Origin: Acanthochromis polyacanthus
Lineage: Eukaryota > Chordata > Actinopteri > Pomacentridae
Reading direction: 5' to 3'
Length of the DNA stretch: 64,000 nt
Assembly: GCF_021347895.1 (NCBI RefSeq)
Contig: NC_067113.1
Span: 45,857,474 to 45,921,473 of the forward strand
The notes under the pieces were generated by a model. The model was not told the origin of the DNA. It ran no database searches and worked only from the letters and a program-made list of their open reading frames with translations. Of this stretch, positions 39,378 to 50,343 are shown in pieces (positions within the stretch are counted from its first letter, which is position 1; every line of letters begins with the position of its first letter). Both the position numbers and the translations under genes were made by a program.

Positions 39378-40530
39378 TTCAATTCAATTCAATTTTATTT
39401 ATATAGCGTCAAATACAGTCAAATCGTCTCAAGACGCTTTACAGAACCCATATGCCTGACCCCCTGAGCAAGCCCAAAGGCGACAGTGGCAAGGAAAAAC
39501 ACCCTTTTAACAGGGAAGAAACCTCGAGCAGAACCCGGCTCTATATAGGGGGGACCCATCTGCCTGCTGGCCGGGCGGGTTGAGAGGGACAGAGGAGGGC
39601 AAGGGGGAGGGATGGGAGAAGAGGGAGGGGTGGGAAAGCAAGGAAAACACAACACACATTTGGATACATGCATGACAGGATATGTGAACCAAACAAAGTA
39701 TAAGCTAACATTGAAAACTGACTCATAGTTTACTCTTATGATGTACGGCTCTGACATTAAACATACTCCATATATAGCTAGCAGTAAAATTCAAACAGTA
39801 TGTAAGTTAGCATAACAGTATAGTGAAGGCGATGCAGAGTTGACTGGTGGAAAAGGGGAGTTGGAAGGGGAGGGCTGGAGGAAGGTCAGCAGCAGCATCC
39901 CACAGTGGACATGGTGGAGACTGGACCAGCTGGTGGAACATCAACCGCAGATCTGAAGCATCCAGCTCTGGGACCAGGGACACTCGGAGAAATAGCACAG
40001 GGGGAAACAGAGTGAATGTACTGCAATAACGGTATACATATTAAATGTAAAGGTAGATAGAGAAGGGCTCAGTGCGTCAAGAGAAGTCCCCCAGCAGCCT
40101 ATAGGCCTATAGCAGCATGACTAGAGGCAGAACGAAGGGATGTCCAAGAGGGAGTCAGCTGTGCAAATGAAGACACAAGCCGAACCCCTGTGGGTCACCC
40201 AGTCAGCCCCAACTATAAGATTTGTCAAAAAGGAACGTCTTAAGCCTATTCTTAAAAATAGAGAGGGTATCTGCCTCCCGAACCCAAACTGGGAGCAGGT
40301 TCCACAGGAGAGGTGCCTGATAACTGAAGGCTCTGCCTCCCATTCTACTTTTAGAAATTCTAGGAACAACAAGTAAGCCTGCAGTTTGAGAGCGAAGAGT
40401 TCTATTAGGATAATAAGGTACTATCAGATCTTTAAGATATGATGGAGATTGGTTACTAAGAGCTTTATATGTCAGAAGAAGGATTTTAAATTCTATTCTG
40501 GATTTAACAGGAAGCCAGTGAAGAGAAGCA
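39378..40530 (+). mobile_element. Composite teleost interspersed repeat, about 1.15 kb
   Basis: It starts 'aattcaattcaattttattt' and contains phrases found in very high copy in percomorph genomes: 'agcaagcccaaaggcgacag', 'acagggaagaaacctcgagc', 'ctctatataggggggaccca' and, further on, 'aggtgcctgataactgaagg' and 'aagagctttatatgtcagaa'. I recognise it as a known repeat but cannot assign a class from sequence. Frames inside it (for example 39419-39757, - strand) are not genes. Confidence 0.8.
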
Positions 40531-40978
40531 AGTCAAAAGGAAAGGGGCAAAAGCCCCCAAAAATGATTCAAAAGAGAAAAGAAAAAAAGACAAAATAGAG
40601 TAACTACCATATATTTACATTTGCAAGTATTTTTTGTTTCTTTTGGTTGATTGGTGTACTTTCTTTAAAAGCCTCCAAAAAAGTTAAAAAAAAAAAAAAG
40701 TGAAGTAACTGGAATCTTCAGCAAAAAAAATCTTTTAAAATTAAAACAAAAAGAATTTCTTTGCAAAATTAGCATATAGTATTAATATATATATATATAT
40801 AGTGTTGTTGGTGTTTCTTTTGACTTGTGTACATCTTTTATTTAAAAAAAAAAAACCCAAAAAAGTGAAAAAAATGTTACAAATAAATAAATAAATAAAT
40901 AAACACTGGAGTAACTAGAATCAATGACAGCAGTTCTGATAGATTTTTGTTCTTAAACATTTTTTGAACTTAGCTTAC
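40531..40978. other. A-rich intergenic DNA
   Basis: Several A runs, a short (TA)n at 40785-40801 and an (AAAT)n run at about 40880-40903. Confidence 0.6.
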
Positions 40979-40987
40979 ACTACCGGT

Positions 40988-41345
40988 CAAAAGTGCGCCC
41001 CAATTTTTCCATTTTGTATGCTAAACTTTGCATGTTAATGTCTCATTGTGCTCTGACATAAAAGCATAGAACAAGCTTCTGACTGCCTTTTGATGGTGAA
41101 GAAAACTGTACTTACTGACACCTTGACTTTCTTTGCAATTTCTCTGTAGGAAAATCCTACATTTGTAAGTGTTATGATGGTCTGTGTCTTCTCTATTGTT
41201 TATGGCCTTTTCCTGACCATTTTTATAGCAACACACTACATTCTGCAGTACAATATTGTTCATATAATGCTCGGGAGGGTATGGTGTCATGATGTGTTCC
41301 AGAACTAATTTGATGCAAACAGAAGGGGTTGTAAGTAATCAAGAA
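40988..41345 (-). pseudogene. Tc1-like transposon fragment with transposase N-terminus
   Basis: The + strand shows a Tc1-type terminus, tacactaccggtcaaaagtg (40978-40997). On the - strand about 41060-41185 encodes IEKTQTIITLTNVGFSYR and EIAKKVKVSVSTV, the first helix-turn-helix of a Tc1-like transposase, preceded by an in-frame stop near its start. No catalytic domain remains. Terminus type links it to the family of 60801-61154, not to the element at 24387. Confidence 0.8.
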
Positions 41346-41429
41346 AAGTTGCTTTTTGGGCATGTCAGAGTAAAAATATTTTTTACAAAAATCAAGTGAT
41401 AACACGTGATTGCAAAAGCATTCACCACG

Positions 41430-41800
41430 TTAAAGTCTGTGTTTAGTGGAGTCACATTTAGCAGGACTTAGTTTAAAAAAAAGAGTCTTTTATTACATGT
41501 ATTGCATAAATATTCATCACATTTGAAGTGACTCAACTAATTCAACACACGTTGGTGAAAAAAGTCACAATCAGTGACGTAAAGTTCACCTGAGTGCAGT
41601 GAATGTGTCTGAAGTGACTTTAGTATAGAGGCACTGGAGGGTCCACCATGAAGACAAAAAGAACACTTCAAGCCACTCTGTAAAAAAATGTTTGAAAAGC
41701 ACACGTCAGGGGATACAAGAAGTCACTAAACATCCTTTGGGATACAGTTAAATCCACCATTAACAAGCGGATGTAAAGCGCTACATGTGTAAATCTGTTC
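41430..41800 (+). pseudogene. Second Tc1-like relic (20280-type)
   Basis: Matches the 5' part of the relic at 20280-20862 in order: 'gagtgcagtgaatgtgtctg', 'gaacacttcaagccac', 'gaaaagcacacgtcagggga', 'gatacagttaaatccaccat'. It covers only 5' flanking DNA and the start of the coding region, with deletions, and encodes nothing functional. Confidence 0.7.
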
Positions 41801-41933
41801 TTAAACACTGAGTGTACTTGTGTTCTGCTTCATGCTTTGAACACAACTGGTCCAGTTTCCACAAAGTGCTCTGGAGCTCCATGCTTTACCCTCTTCCACT
41901 ATGGCTACATTAAACACCTCACCTATATGGACC

Positions 41934-42289
41934 GGGGCTGCACAGTGCCGTAGTGGTTAGCACGTTCGCCTTGCAGAAGAAGATCCCCAGTTCAAAGCCT
42001 GGGATCTTTCTGCATGGAGTTTGCATGTTCTCCCTGTGCATGCATGGGTTTTCTCCAGGTACTCCGGCTTCCTCCCACAGTCCAAAAATATGCTGAGGTT
42101 AATTGATAACTCTAAATTGCCCATAGGTGTGAATGTGAGTGTGATTGTTTGTCTGTATATGTAGCCCTGTGACAGACTGGCGACCAGTCCAGGGTGTCCC
42201 CTGCCTTCGCCCAAGTCAGCTGGGATAGGCTCCAGCACCCCCCACGACCCTAGTGAGGATGGAGCGGTGTGTAGAGAATGGATGGATGG
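41934..42289 (+). mobile_element. Full-length tRNA-derived SINE, copy 3
   Basis: Same family as 6153-6520; head gcacagtgccgtagtggtta, terminal GGAT units. A 13-bp target duplication with one mismatch (acctatatggRcc) lies at 41921-41933 and 42290-42302. A stretch of the box-B region is shortened (agttcaaagcctggg). Confidence 0.92.
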
Positions 42290-42302
42290 ACCTATATGGG
42301 CC

Positions 42303-42594
42303 ATTTGCAGAGCAGATGCTGCAACGCTCCTCTTCCACCATCATCAGTGAAACCGGCTCCACCAGGTGTGAGAGCAACACATATGTGCCACGGAGATCCA
42401 CTCAGCAAACATTAAAGTCAAGCCGTCCTCTATTTATATCTTTTATGCGTGGTGTGTGCAGCATTTTGCATAGAAATGGGTCATAAGGTGCCAATTTTTA
42501 AAAAACATTATACCACCGGGCTTCCACTTTTGGCTTTTATTTTGCCAGCAGCAACTGATGTTTGCTTAGTAAATTTATCCCTTACACAATCTAC
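42303..42594. other. Intergenic, no gene seen
   Basis: Nothing recognised. Confidence 0.4.
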
Positions 42595-43330
42595 TGGGGG
42601 TGTAACGAAATGGTCAACTCACGAAATGATACGAAATACGAAACAGGGCTCACGATACGAAATACAATATAAAATAAAGATTAAAGAAAATCCCCAACAG
42701 TAGGAAGTTATGCAAAAATCAAATTTTCTTTATTTTCTTCCTTATGCAGACATACAAAAAATAATGCTGCATCAGTACAAAATAAGTGCTCTTTGAAAAA
42801 ACAAAATTGTAGCTTTTTTCCCCTTATTTAGACTACAGTGCAAATACAAACATAAAATCTCAATAAAAAAAGTGTTTTGTCGTTGTAACAATCAGGATAA
42901 CTACATTCTTGAATGAAAAGGAAAACAAATAGCAGTCCTAGGAGCTGCAGTCTAGACCTATAAATGTCTGAACTGTGAACTAGTTGTACTCGCCGCAGTA
43001 TACGGAGAACTGTAGCGGCATATTTTGCACACGGTTTTTGTTTTATCCGCAAACCTCCCACCGTTCTCTCGTCGTTTACATAGGAAGCCAAAATAGGTCC
43101 ACACAACCGATTTATTTGACGAAGGAGCGTCAGCTAATTCCTCAACTTCGTCTTCCGTCGTTTTGAAGCGAGTGTTTTGCTATGGTAGACGAGGAGGGTC
43201 AAAAATCATCAGTCTCAGTGGTGCACGGCGCCCTTTCGCGTTTTTTATTTCGTGTGTGTTTGAATTTTGTTTTGCCATTTTTTATTTCGCCTATAATCTA
43301 CTGTTGTCTAGAAAGGTTAACGGCCATTTT
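42595..43330. mobile_element. Possible hAT-like non-autonomous element
   Basis: Begins near 'gggggtgtaacgaaatggtc' and continues with the 'cacgatacgaaatacaatat' style seen at one end of some fish hAT elements. A matching right end and target duplication were not found, so extent is approximate. Confidence 0.3.
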
Positions 43331-44859
43331 GCACAATCTTGTTGAAAGCGTTTAAATTTTGAATCACTGTACTCAGTTCAGAAACTGAAACTGATTGACT
43401 TGTTTTGCCTGTGACTCAGCCACATACCAGGCATGTGGCTCAGGTGTAGCCAGTAAAAAGGTGCATTTTTTTGGCACAAACCTGTAAAATAATAGGGAAC
43501 ATATGTTGTTGGTTCAACATGAAGGTCCAAGACAGCTTTGATAAGATTTTTTTGCAAGGTCGACTGCATCATTTCACCTGTCTAAGACACAAGGTAGCTG
43601 GAACAGAGGTGTACTGTCCAAAAAGTGTGTTATCACCTTTGGAAAAGTGCAAAAATAAGCACCATAAATGCAGTATCATCATGCATCCTTACACAAAGAG
43701 TGAGGAGAATTACATCTCCGCTGTCAGTTTCAAGCGACTGAATCTTGAAAATACAGTATATTATTTCCCACTGATGCACACAAATACTGTACAGAGTCCT
43801 TTTCAGTCTCCTCCTGAGTGTGCAAATTTAAGTATGACGCCTCCAGGTGCTGAGCTGCGCATTAGAATTCAGAGCATCTCCGCTGGAAAGATTAATTTCT
43901 GGATGTCCTCTCATCCTCCCACTGATCAATTACCAATACAGCTGAAATCCAGGGTGAGTGCTGCGGCTGCTTATGTGTGTCTACCGAGGAAAGTTTTCAA
44001 ATTTAAATATAACTCTTAGGTTGAAATATAACTAAGCAGATATCAAATCAAAGCAGGATTTAGCTGTTTTGTAATTTACTGTAATAAGAGGCTCTTTGGC
44101 AGCCGTAGGGATCATGTAGGACTCACAAAAAGGGGTGTGTATGTGAGACAAAGTGCCAAACAGACAGCAGGGGCAGGTGAGAGAGTGTCTGATGTGGAAG
44201 CAAGAAGAATGTGCAGAGGGAACGTGTTCCTATCCATCTCCTCGCTCGGAGCAGGCAGGTGCAGAGGTATGGCAGCCTTACAAGGTCAATATTTTACTTT
44301 GGCTTGTACGTGCTAATTAAATTACAGGCAGAGAACCCCAGGAGAACACACACATACACACACAGAAATAGACCATGCAAAGCCCCTACCAGCTCTACAA
44401 GCCAAATAATTTGTAGTGTGAGCGGGAGACGTGGCCATGTTTAGTCATCGCAGCGCAGGATTGAAGCACACATTCTGGGTGAATCAGGGGTGGAGGGAGG
44501 CAAATCTGGACTTGGAGATAAGAGATCTGTTGGTGCGAAATGCTCTTTGTGGCCACACCGACACAGTAAATGATGGATTGGGATAATATAGGACAAAGTG
44601 AACTCTATTGTGTCTGAGGCAGGAGTGGTTTACCTGAAGGTTTGTAATCTGACAGTAAAATGTGTGAGGGTCCTTCAGGATCTCAGTTTTGTCTTAGACG
44701 TTGTTATGAGATGTGTGCTCCTTCATCACAATGCATTAATTGCTTTTTGAAACAAGATTTTTATTTTTGCTATTTTATTAAGGTAGTCAGTACTTCCGAA
44801 ATATCTGTGAAAAGTACACTATTAAAAAATAATGTTTTTTAAACTGTTTTTAACTGTAA
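43331..44859. other. Intergenic with one long unexplained frame
   Basis: A 182-codon + strand frame spans 43471-44019. It shows no domain, signal peptide or compositional support, and a strong splice-donor-like agg|gtgagt sits inside it at 43951-43959. I do not call it a gene. The rest is unremarkable. Confidence 0.4.
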
Positions 44860-45900
44860 TGTTTACTTATTTTTTATCAACTTACTATTATTTTGCATGT
44901 TTTCCTTGTTTTGTTAAATGACAGATAAAAATTCGCAGAATCACAGAAAAAAATTTAATTTATCGGTTAACCATAAACTATAAATGTCGTCTACAAAAAG
45001 TATATTTTTTACAGTGTTTGGCCATAAAATTACACTATTTTGAGTTACTTAAAGCAAAAATATAGTTATTTTACAGCTATCCATCATTGTTTGAAAGAAA
45101 TATTGCTCATATTAACTGAAAAAGGTAAATAATTCTTAAAACTGTTATTTTACGGATTTTATTGTTTTGTTAATTTATGTGTTGATTGTAGAAAATTAAT
45201 AAAATAAAAATGTACACATAAAAACCTGTATTATTATAACTTTTAATAACTTGTCCTATAATGGGTCATTATTTTTTTTTTTACCGTATTTAAATCTGTG
45301 AATATATTGCTATTTTACAAATATTTTCAGTTATTTTCAAATATTTAATATAAAAGATAAAAATATCTATATTAAGGGAAATTCTAACTAATTGTTTAAA
45401 CTATTATTTTAAAAAATGTCCCTGTTTTGTTAATTTTTGAATAATAGCTGATGAATCACAGCAAAAAAATAAATAAAAATACTAATTTTCATGACTGTTC
45501 ATAACTTTAAAACATTTTATTTTTACAAATAGCAATTCATAAATAATGCAGTTTGACTGTAATCAAATTAACTAAAAAATTGTATTTTACAAATATTTTT
45601 GTTATTTTCTAATATTTAATATAAAAGACAATAATATCTATATTAATTGAAAAAAAATGGAAGTAATTTTTTAAACTATTATTTTACAAAACTTCCATGT
45701 TTTGCTCATTTCGTAATAATCTCTGGTTAATCACAGCAAAAAAAAAAAAATTAAAATTGCATGTTGACTGTACAGAATGTCCATATAAAAAAATGAGTAT
45801 TTTTACAAATAATAATTCATAAATACTGCAGTTTAATTTTACTATTTTACAAATATTTGGCGTTATTTGTACAACTTTTGAACAGAACAGTACATTTTAA
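44860..45900. repeat. AT-rich tandem array, period about 260 bp, about four units
   Basis: The phrase 'actattattttacaaa' followed within 30 bp by 'ttgttttgtt' recurs at 44884, 45141, 45400 and 45675, that is every 257-275 bp. A second phrase, 'atcacagcaaaaaaa', follows by about 55 bp in units 1, 3 and 4, and 'tttaatataaaagataaaaa' recurs between units 3 and 4. Units are diverged but collinear. It lies just upstream of smim30. Confidence 0.85.
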
Positions 45901-46370
45901 GTGTTTTTTACTTTTCTTTTTTTAACAGTGCACTCTTCTTGAGGTTACATCCGGCATTTCTTTGTTCTTTTCCTGACCTTGACCAACAAGTGTCGCATGA
46001 ACCATACAGTAATAGCCTTCGCGTGTCAGCATGTGTTTGTCTTCAGAGAGATTACGGAGCTTCAGACATGAACTGTTGATGAGCCTGACTAATGTAAAAT
46101 AGTCTCACTTGTTTATAGCAGGACCTGAGGGGCTGAGACATGAGGCGGTGACAGCCTGTCAGCCTAATCGCCTCTAATAAGGGGAACAAAGTCACAGATC
46201 GACTCTCTGCACCGTGATCATACACATTTCGGAGTCCGGTTTTTATTTCATCTTTAGGACAAACACAAGCCTAGAATCGTGTCAATTATATCTGTGCCAC
46301 AAAATAAATAGCTTCTGATGTGAGGAGGACGAAAAAATTAATGAAATAAGGGGTTAAACTGAAGCAGCGC
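45901..46370. other. 5' flank of smim30
   Basis: Unique sequence between the AT-rich array and the gene. A polypyrimidine tract followed by AG at about 46251-46258 (atttcatctttag) could be a splice acceptor if the transcript has an upstream exon, but this is not demonstrated. Confidence 0.3.
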
Positions 46371-46470
46371 TGTGATTGGCTGAGCGCACCGGGAAGTCCA
46401 GCTGTCATCTGACTTTGACGCAGGCGCTCGAGCTTCCCCGAAAGTAAAAGCACACGGCAACAGCGGCAAC
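46371..46470 (+). promoter_or_regulatory. smim30: Candidate smim30 promoter and 5' UTR
   Basis: An inverted CCAAT box (gattggctg, core 46375-46379) lies about 95 bases before the ATG, in a local GC-rich stretch with several CpGs and no TATA box. The start site is not determinable from sequence. Confidence 0.45.
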
Positions 46471-46653
46471 ATGGCTCCCAAAGTTCAACTTGCAGCGGGG
46501 CTCTTCTTCCTCCTGCTCTCCTGTCTGGTCCAGCCGGCTGAGGCTTACGACTTCGGGGACGCGCTGGCCCTGCTGCTGGGGACCATCCTCTCCGTGGTGG
46601 GTTTGTGCGCCTTCCTCGGCTGGTACGCGCGAAGGCGGAACGGGCAGCTGTGA
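46471..46653 (+). CDS. smim30: Small integral membrane protein 30
   Basis: This 60-residue microprotein has a hydrophobic signal peptide at residues 1-25 (VQLAAGLFFLLLSCLV) with a likely cleavage site after AEA, a short acidic segment (YDFGDA), one membrane helix at about 31-52 (LALLLGTILSVVGLCAFLGW) and a basic tail (YARRRNGQL). The GDA-ALLLG-LS-G-C-LG-YAR-RNGQ pattern matches vertebrate SMIM30, which is 59 residues in human and was once annotated as a long non-coding RNA (LINC00998). The human peptide has been reported on membranes and linked to SRC/YES1 signalling in liver cancer; its normal role is poorly known. The ATG context (aacATGG) is good. The coding exon is uninterrupted. Position between ppp1r3a and gpr85 agrees with the mammalian locus. 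The antisense 197-codon frame is a GC-rich shadow. Confidence 0.93.
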   Translation: MAPKVQLAAGLFFLLLSCLVQPAEAYDFGDALALLLGTILSVVGLCAFLGWYARRRNGQL

Positions 46654-47113
46654 CGAGCCTCCTTTCTCCCGTCCCGTTTTCACCACCCACCGCGTCAACA
46701 CTACTTCGTGTGAGCTTCCATCGACCTCCTGGCGCAACCAAAATGTCGAAAGAAACGTGCCTTATTGGAATTAAAGCTGCAGATTGATTGGGAACGGCGT
46801 GGAGCTCCAATGAAGGTGGAGGGGAGACAACCAGGAAGTCCTGAAGAAAACAGGAACTGCTTCTGAGATTGAGAACCAAAGACTGTTTACCGTCATTATG
46901 AGCGTACTGGCAGCTCGATTCTCCTTTAAAGACGCCTGTACTGCATATTGCGCATATTTGACCATGCTTGAAGTGATCACTGTGGTTTCCTGATGTGGCT
47001 GTATGCCTCCAGTATGCAACAGAGCATTTAGCATTGTTTGAAGCACAAATATCACCAGAGTGGGGTTACTTCCGGTCTGTGCTATTTCAATATGTTGCTG
47101 TAGCCGTGTGAGG

Positions 47114-47119
47114 AATAAA
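47114..47119 (+). terminator. smim30: Poly(A) signal of smim30
   Basis: AATAAA 461 bases after the smim30 stop, followed by t/gt-rich sequence, implying a 3' UTR of about 480 bases. Confidence 0.65.
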
Positions 47120-47139
47120 CAGATTCATGTGACGACTAA

Positions 47140-48620
47140 TCTGCTGTATGAATACATTTCCCTGCTCTTTTTTTTTTATAAAATGAAAATGTGGAAACTG
47201 ATTTTTTTTAGCAGTATATTAAGAGTTTAACTGCAAATCAGAGTGTAAATTCTTCAATATTCAAACCATCCTCAGTATATTGTTTATTTTCATCAATTTT
47301 GAAACTTAATTATTCACTTATAATGCCTAATATGTGTTGGTGGATGTTCAAAAAGAGCTAAAGTTGAGATTAATTTCAATGTTAATCAACCATGTGGCTC
47401 AAAATGCAAGAAAAAAAAATAGCACTTCCTCAAACTGTAAAACTGACATGTAAAAAAAAAATCTGACTTGAACAGACTCCTGAACCCAAAGAAGAGCAAA
47501 AAAGACAAAGAAATGCAGCAAATACTCACATTTAACAAACTGGAGGAAGTAAAGTGGGATTTTGCCACAAAAAAAGACACAAACTGTGCTTGTTTATGAG
47601 GGAAAAATGCATTTTTTTAATTGATCATGAAGCCAATTAATGTTTTAGCAATTAATGTTCATTATATTATTTAACAGATTATTTTTGGCATTTATTCATT
47701 ATTTTCTCTATAATTGATGATCAAAATAGGATGTTACCAAAATAAGAGCTTCTTGTTAAGATTTGCTTTAATTCAGCCTTGATTTAGTGGCAGTTTTGTT
47801 GGAATAACTACTCTGAGGCAAGAAATGTTTGAACTTTGCTCATAACCCACTTTTAGCATATGTGAATGTCTCTAGTGCACATTTCATCATGACTCTCGGC
47901 CTTCAGCTTTCTTTTATAAAAAAATAAAATCCATGCACAATCCTCCCTGCTGTGATGAAAGTTGTATCAGTTACCAGTACATCTCCTGCATGTATGACGA
48001 TATTTAATTCATGTTTGGTAGGTCAGGTAGCCACAAACTCGCCCTCTCGCTGCTGCCCCCCACCCCCACCACCCACCCACATGTGCAGCATCCACATGCG
48101 TGCACGTGGCTGATTGAGCCATATTGTTCACTTGTTACATGGGTCGTGACATCACATCCCTGCATACATGGCTGGGAAAAAAAATCAAGTTCTATGAATT
48201 TATCATGCTGCCTAGGCAGAATGAACAACTGTGTGCAAAGTGCTTGTCAATTATGTATATGGAGTACAGAGGAAAGTCATTCTACCTTGAGGTGAACGAG
48301 GCAGCCTGATTTAACCCTTTGCTTGAAGGGGTCGACATTTCTGCAGAGTGAAACCTGGAGTGAGCGAAATGAAAGGAAGGGGGAGTTATTGTAGGAGAAA
48401 CTAATGTTAGAGCCCTCAATGAGAGCAGGATTAAAAAGAAAAAAGGTCAAACGTGATAAAATGGTGGAATAAAAAGGTATAAGTGACACAGAAACAACTG
48501 TAATTAGATTTTGTGGGATTTGCTGATGCAAAATGTGATTCTATATGGAATAATCTAGAAAAGAAAAGGTAATAGAGGTGATAAAAGTGTCTTTTTATGC
48601 ACATTGGAGGTAAAGTAGGC
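47140..48620. other. Intergenic between smim30 and gpr85
   Basis: No supported gene. AT-rich to about 47.9 kb, then mixed unique sequence. Frames at 48004-48295 on both strands have no domain. Confidence 0.45.
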
Positions 48621-48621
48621 C

Positions 48622-48667
48622 AGTAATGCGTTACATTACTTTGTAACGGGGCATTGTAACGCGTTAC
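48622..48667. repeat. Palindrome-rich TAACGCGTTAC segment
   Basis: agtaatgcgttac and gtaacgcgttac lie 35 bp apart with further ttacattactttgtaac between them. This phrase occurs in dispersed repeats of several genomes; here only a short piece is present, next to the (AG)n tract. Confidence 0.45.
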
Positions 48668-48696
48668 CGGCCAGCAGCGGCCCTGTTGAGCAGATG

Positions 48697-48700
<4 letters not shown>

Positions 48701-48749
<49 letters not shown>
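48701..48749. repeat. (AG)n microsatellite, about 49 bp
   Basis: Pure AG tract directly upstream of the presumed gpr85 promoter. GA/CT tracts near promoters can affect chromatin opening; no such effect can be read from sequence. Confidence 0.95.
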
Positions 48750-48750
<1 letters not shown>

Positions 48751-48827
48751 GGAGTTGCTGCCGCTGCTGCAACAAGAGACAAGACGCGTCTTGGATCACA
48801 AATAGGGGGGATGCAGGGCGCATGCGC

Positions 48828-48837
48828 AGTGCGCTCC
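48828..48837. promoter_or_regulatory. gpr85: NRF-1-type palindrome in the candidate gpr85 promoter
   Basis: GCGCATGCGC is a perfect core of the NRF-1 consensus, within a CpG-containing stretch (gcgcatgcgcagtgcgctcc). It lies about 140 bases upstream of a consensus splice donor, where a TATA-less promoter of a non-coding first exon would be expected. Confidence 0.5.
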
Positions 48838-48839
48838 GT

Positions 48840-48977
48840 TTACTGTAGGATATTCACCGTGGAGGAAAAAAAAGAAAGGGGGCAGGCAACACATCAGGCG
48901 TTTTTTAAAACAGCAAGAACCCGACTCGTGCAATGTAAATAACCAACAAGAGGGAAGCGAAAAAGGATTATCAACAG
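48840..48977 (+). other. gpr85: Candidate gpr85 non-coding first exon
   Basis: The sequence ends in a near-perfect splice donor, caacag|gtagga, with the exon edge at 48977. Candidate acceptors lie just before the coding exon (ttttttcag at 50201-50209; tttttttttag at 50215-50225), giving an intron of about 1.23 kb. Mammalian GPR85 also has untranslated 5' exons and a single coding exon. The 5' edge is a guess. Confidence 0.4.
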
Positions 48978-50209
48978 GTAGGATTTTCATTGATCTTGTG
49001 ATCGGCTGTCATTCTCGTTCTCTTCCCGTTTTTTTTTCTTCGTTTCCTTCCGCTGGCCTTGTCTTGTGTGGTGGCTGCGATTCTGGGCAATTCATAGCGG
49101 GGACTTGGAAATTATTCTAGTCTAATGGACGTGCGGATCCGCTCCACGGTTATGCTTCATCCAGTCGACCGGGATGCAAAGGCGATTATTTCACTCTGCT
49201 GTGGCTTTTTCATGAAAAATATCGGATTCGGTGCGTAAAAATACTCGGGGAGGACGCATTTAAACGCGTAAGTAGACCAAAAACGCATTTAATCATGGGA
49301 TCAGATCTCACCATTAACTGTGCAGTTTTCTCAAAAATAATCCACTGAACAGAACGTCTTGTATTATTGTCACCGGTTGGCTTGTTATTGTCATCCTTTT
49401 CTATTCATCCTCCTCGCATATTGGGGGGAAAAAAGGCGAAATTACGCACAGGATTCCACATTCTGTTCTCTTAACTCTTTATAATTAGTGATATAAACGA
49501 TGATGTGGAAAATGGAGGCTGGCTCAATAGACGCCCTAATGAGAACACAGCTTATTAACCCGTAATCCAGTTAACCTTTATTCAGAAAAAGCACGGATGT
49601 TTCATTATTTATATATATATTTATTTATATATGTATAAATGTGTGTGTGCGTGCGTCGATTTTGCCACAGTGCATATAAAAAAAGGTAGGGCGAGTTTAT
49701 TCGAGGCATCCACCGATTTGGAGAGCCTTCCTCTGTTCTGCAGGCTGTAGGGTGTGATCAAGAAGAGCTTTATTTTGGACTGCATTTCTCTTAATGTTTT
49801 ACACTGCGCCTAAAATGTCCCCAAAAATATCCAATCCGAGCCCTGCTTTTTCTTTTTCCGCCTATTTCAGGCAGACAATTAAAAAAATGCGTCGTTTTCT
49901 TAATGAAGGCTTGGATTCTGCTTGTTTTTGTCATTTTTGCTGCTTTTGTTCAGGAATCTCCCCATGAAAGGGGAAAATCTGACGGATTAATGCTTTTGTC
50001 TAATCAAGCTCCATCACTGTCTGTGTTTCTGTGTGTAGACAAAGTATGCAGGCTGAGGCTGCACTGGAAATGTTCAAATGTGAAATAATGAAATAAGTGG
50101 CAGGCGGTGGAAAAATGATTGCTTATCACAGTCGAGATTGTGCAGTTGAAAAAACAATGCAGCTGTTGTTTCGGACTGAATGCTGATGGGTGGTTGATAT
50201 TTTTTTCAG
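48978..50209 (+). other. gpr85: Candidate gpr85 5' UTR intron
   Basis: AT-rich sequence between the donor and acceptors named for the first exon. It includes a short TA-rich run (49608-49635). The small frame at 49903-50088 has a hydrophobic start (MKAWILLVFVIFAAFVQES) but no family match and sits in the presumed intron, so it is not called a gene. Confidence 0.35.
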
Positions 50210-50343
50210 GGCTTTTTTTTTTTAGGTGTGATGAGACAAAGGAACAAAGGATGCCTTAGAGGAGAGGTTGCCTATATGCCTGGAAACCTCTTCAAAGCAC
50301 ACCGCCAAATGGATCTAACGCCTCCCCCTGCCACCTCTAGATC

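Noticed and set aside
39419..39757. 112-codon - strand frame
   Set aside because: Entirely inside a high-copy teleost repeat.
46286..46879. 197-codon - strand frame opposite smim30
   Set aside because: Shadow of the GC-rich smim30 exon; Arg/Pro-rich with no recognisable domain.
48431..48823. 130-codon - strand frame with Ser-Leu repeats
   Set aside because: Caused by the (AG)n tract; no domain.
49903..50088. 61-codon frame with a signal-peptide-like start
   Set aside because: Lies in the presumed gpr85 5' intron, has no family match after the hydrophobic start, and no transcript evidence.
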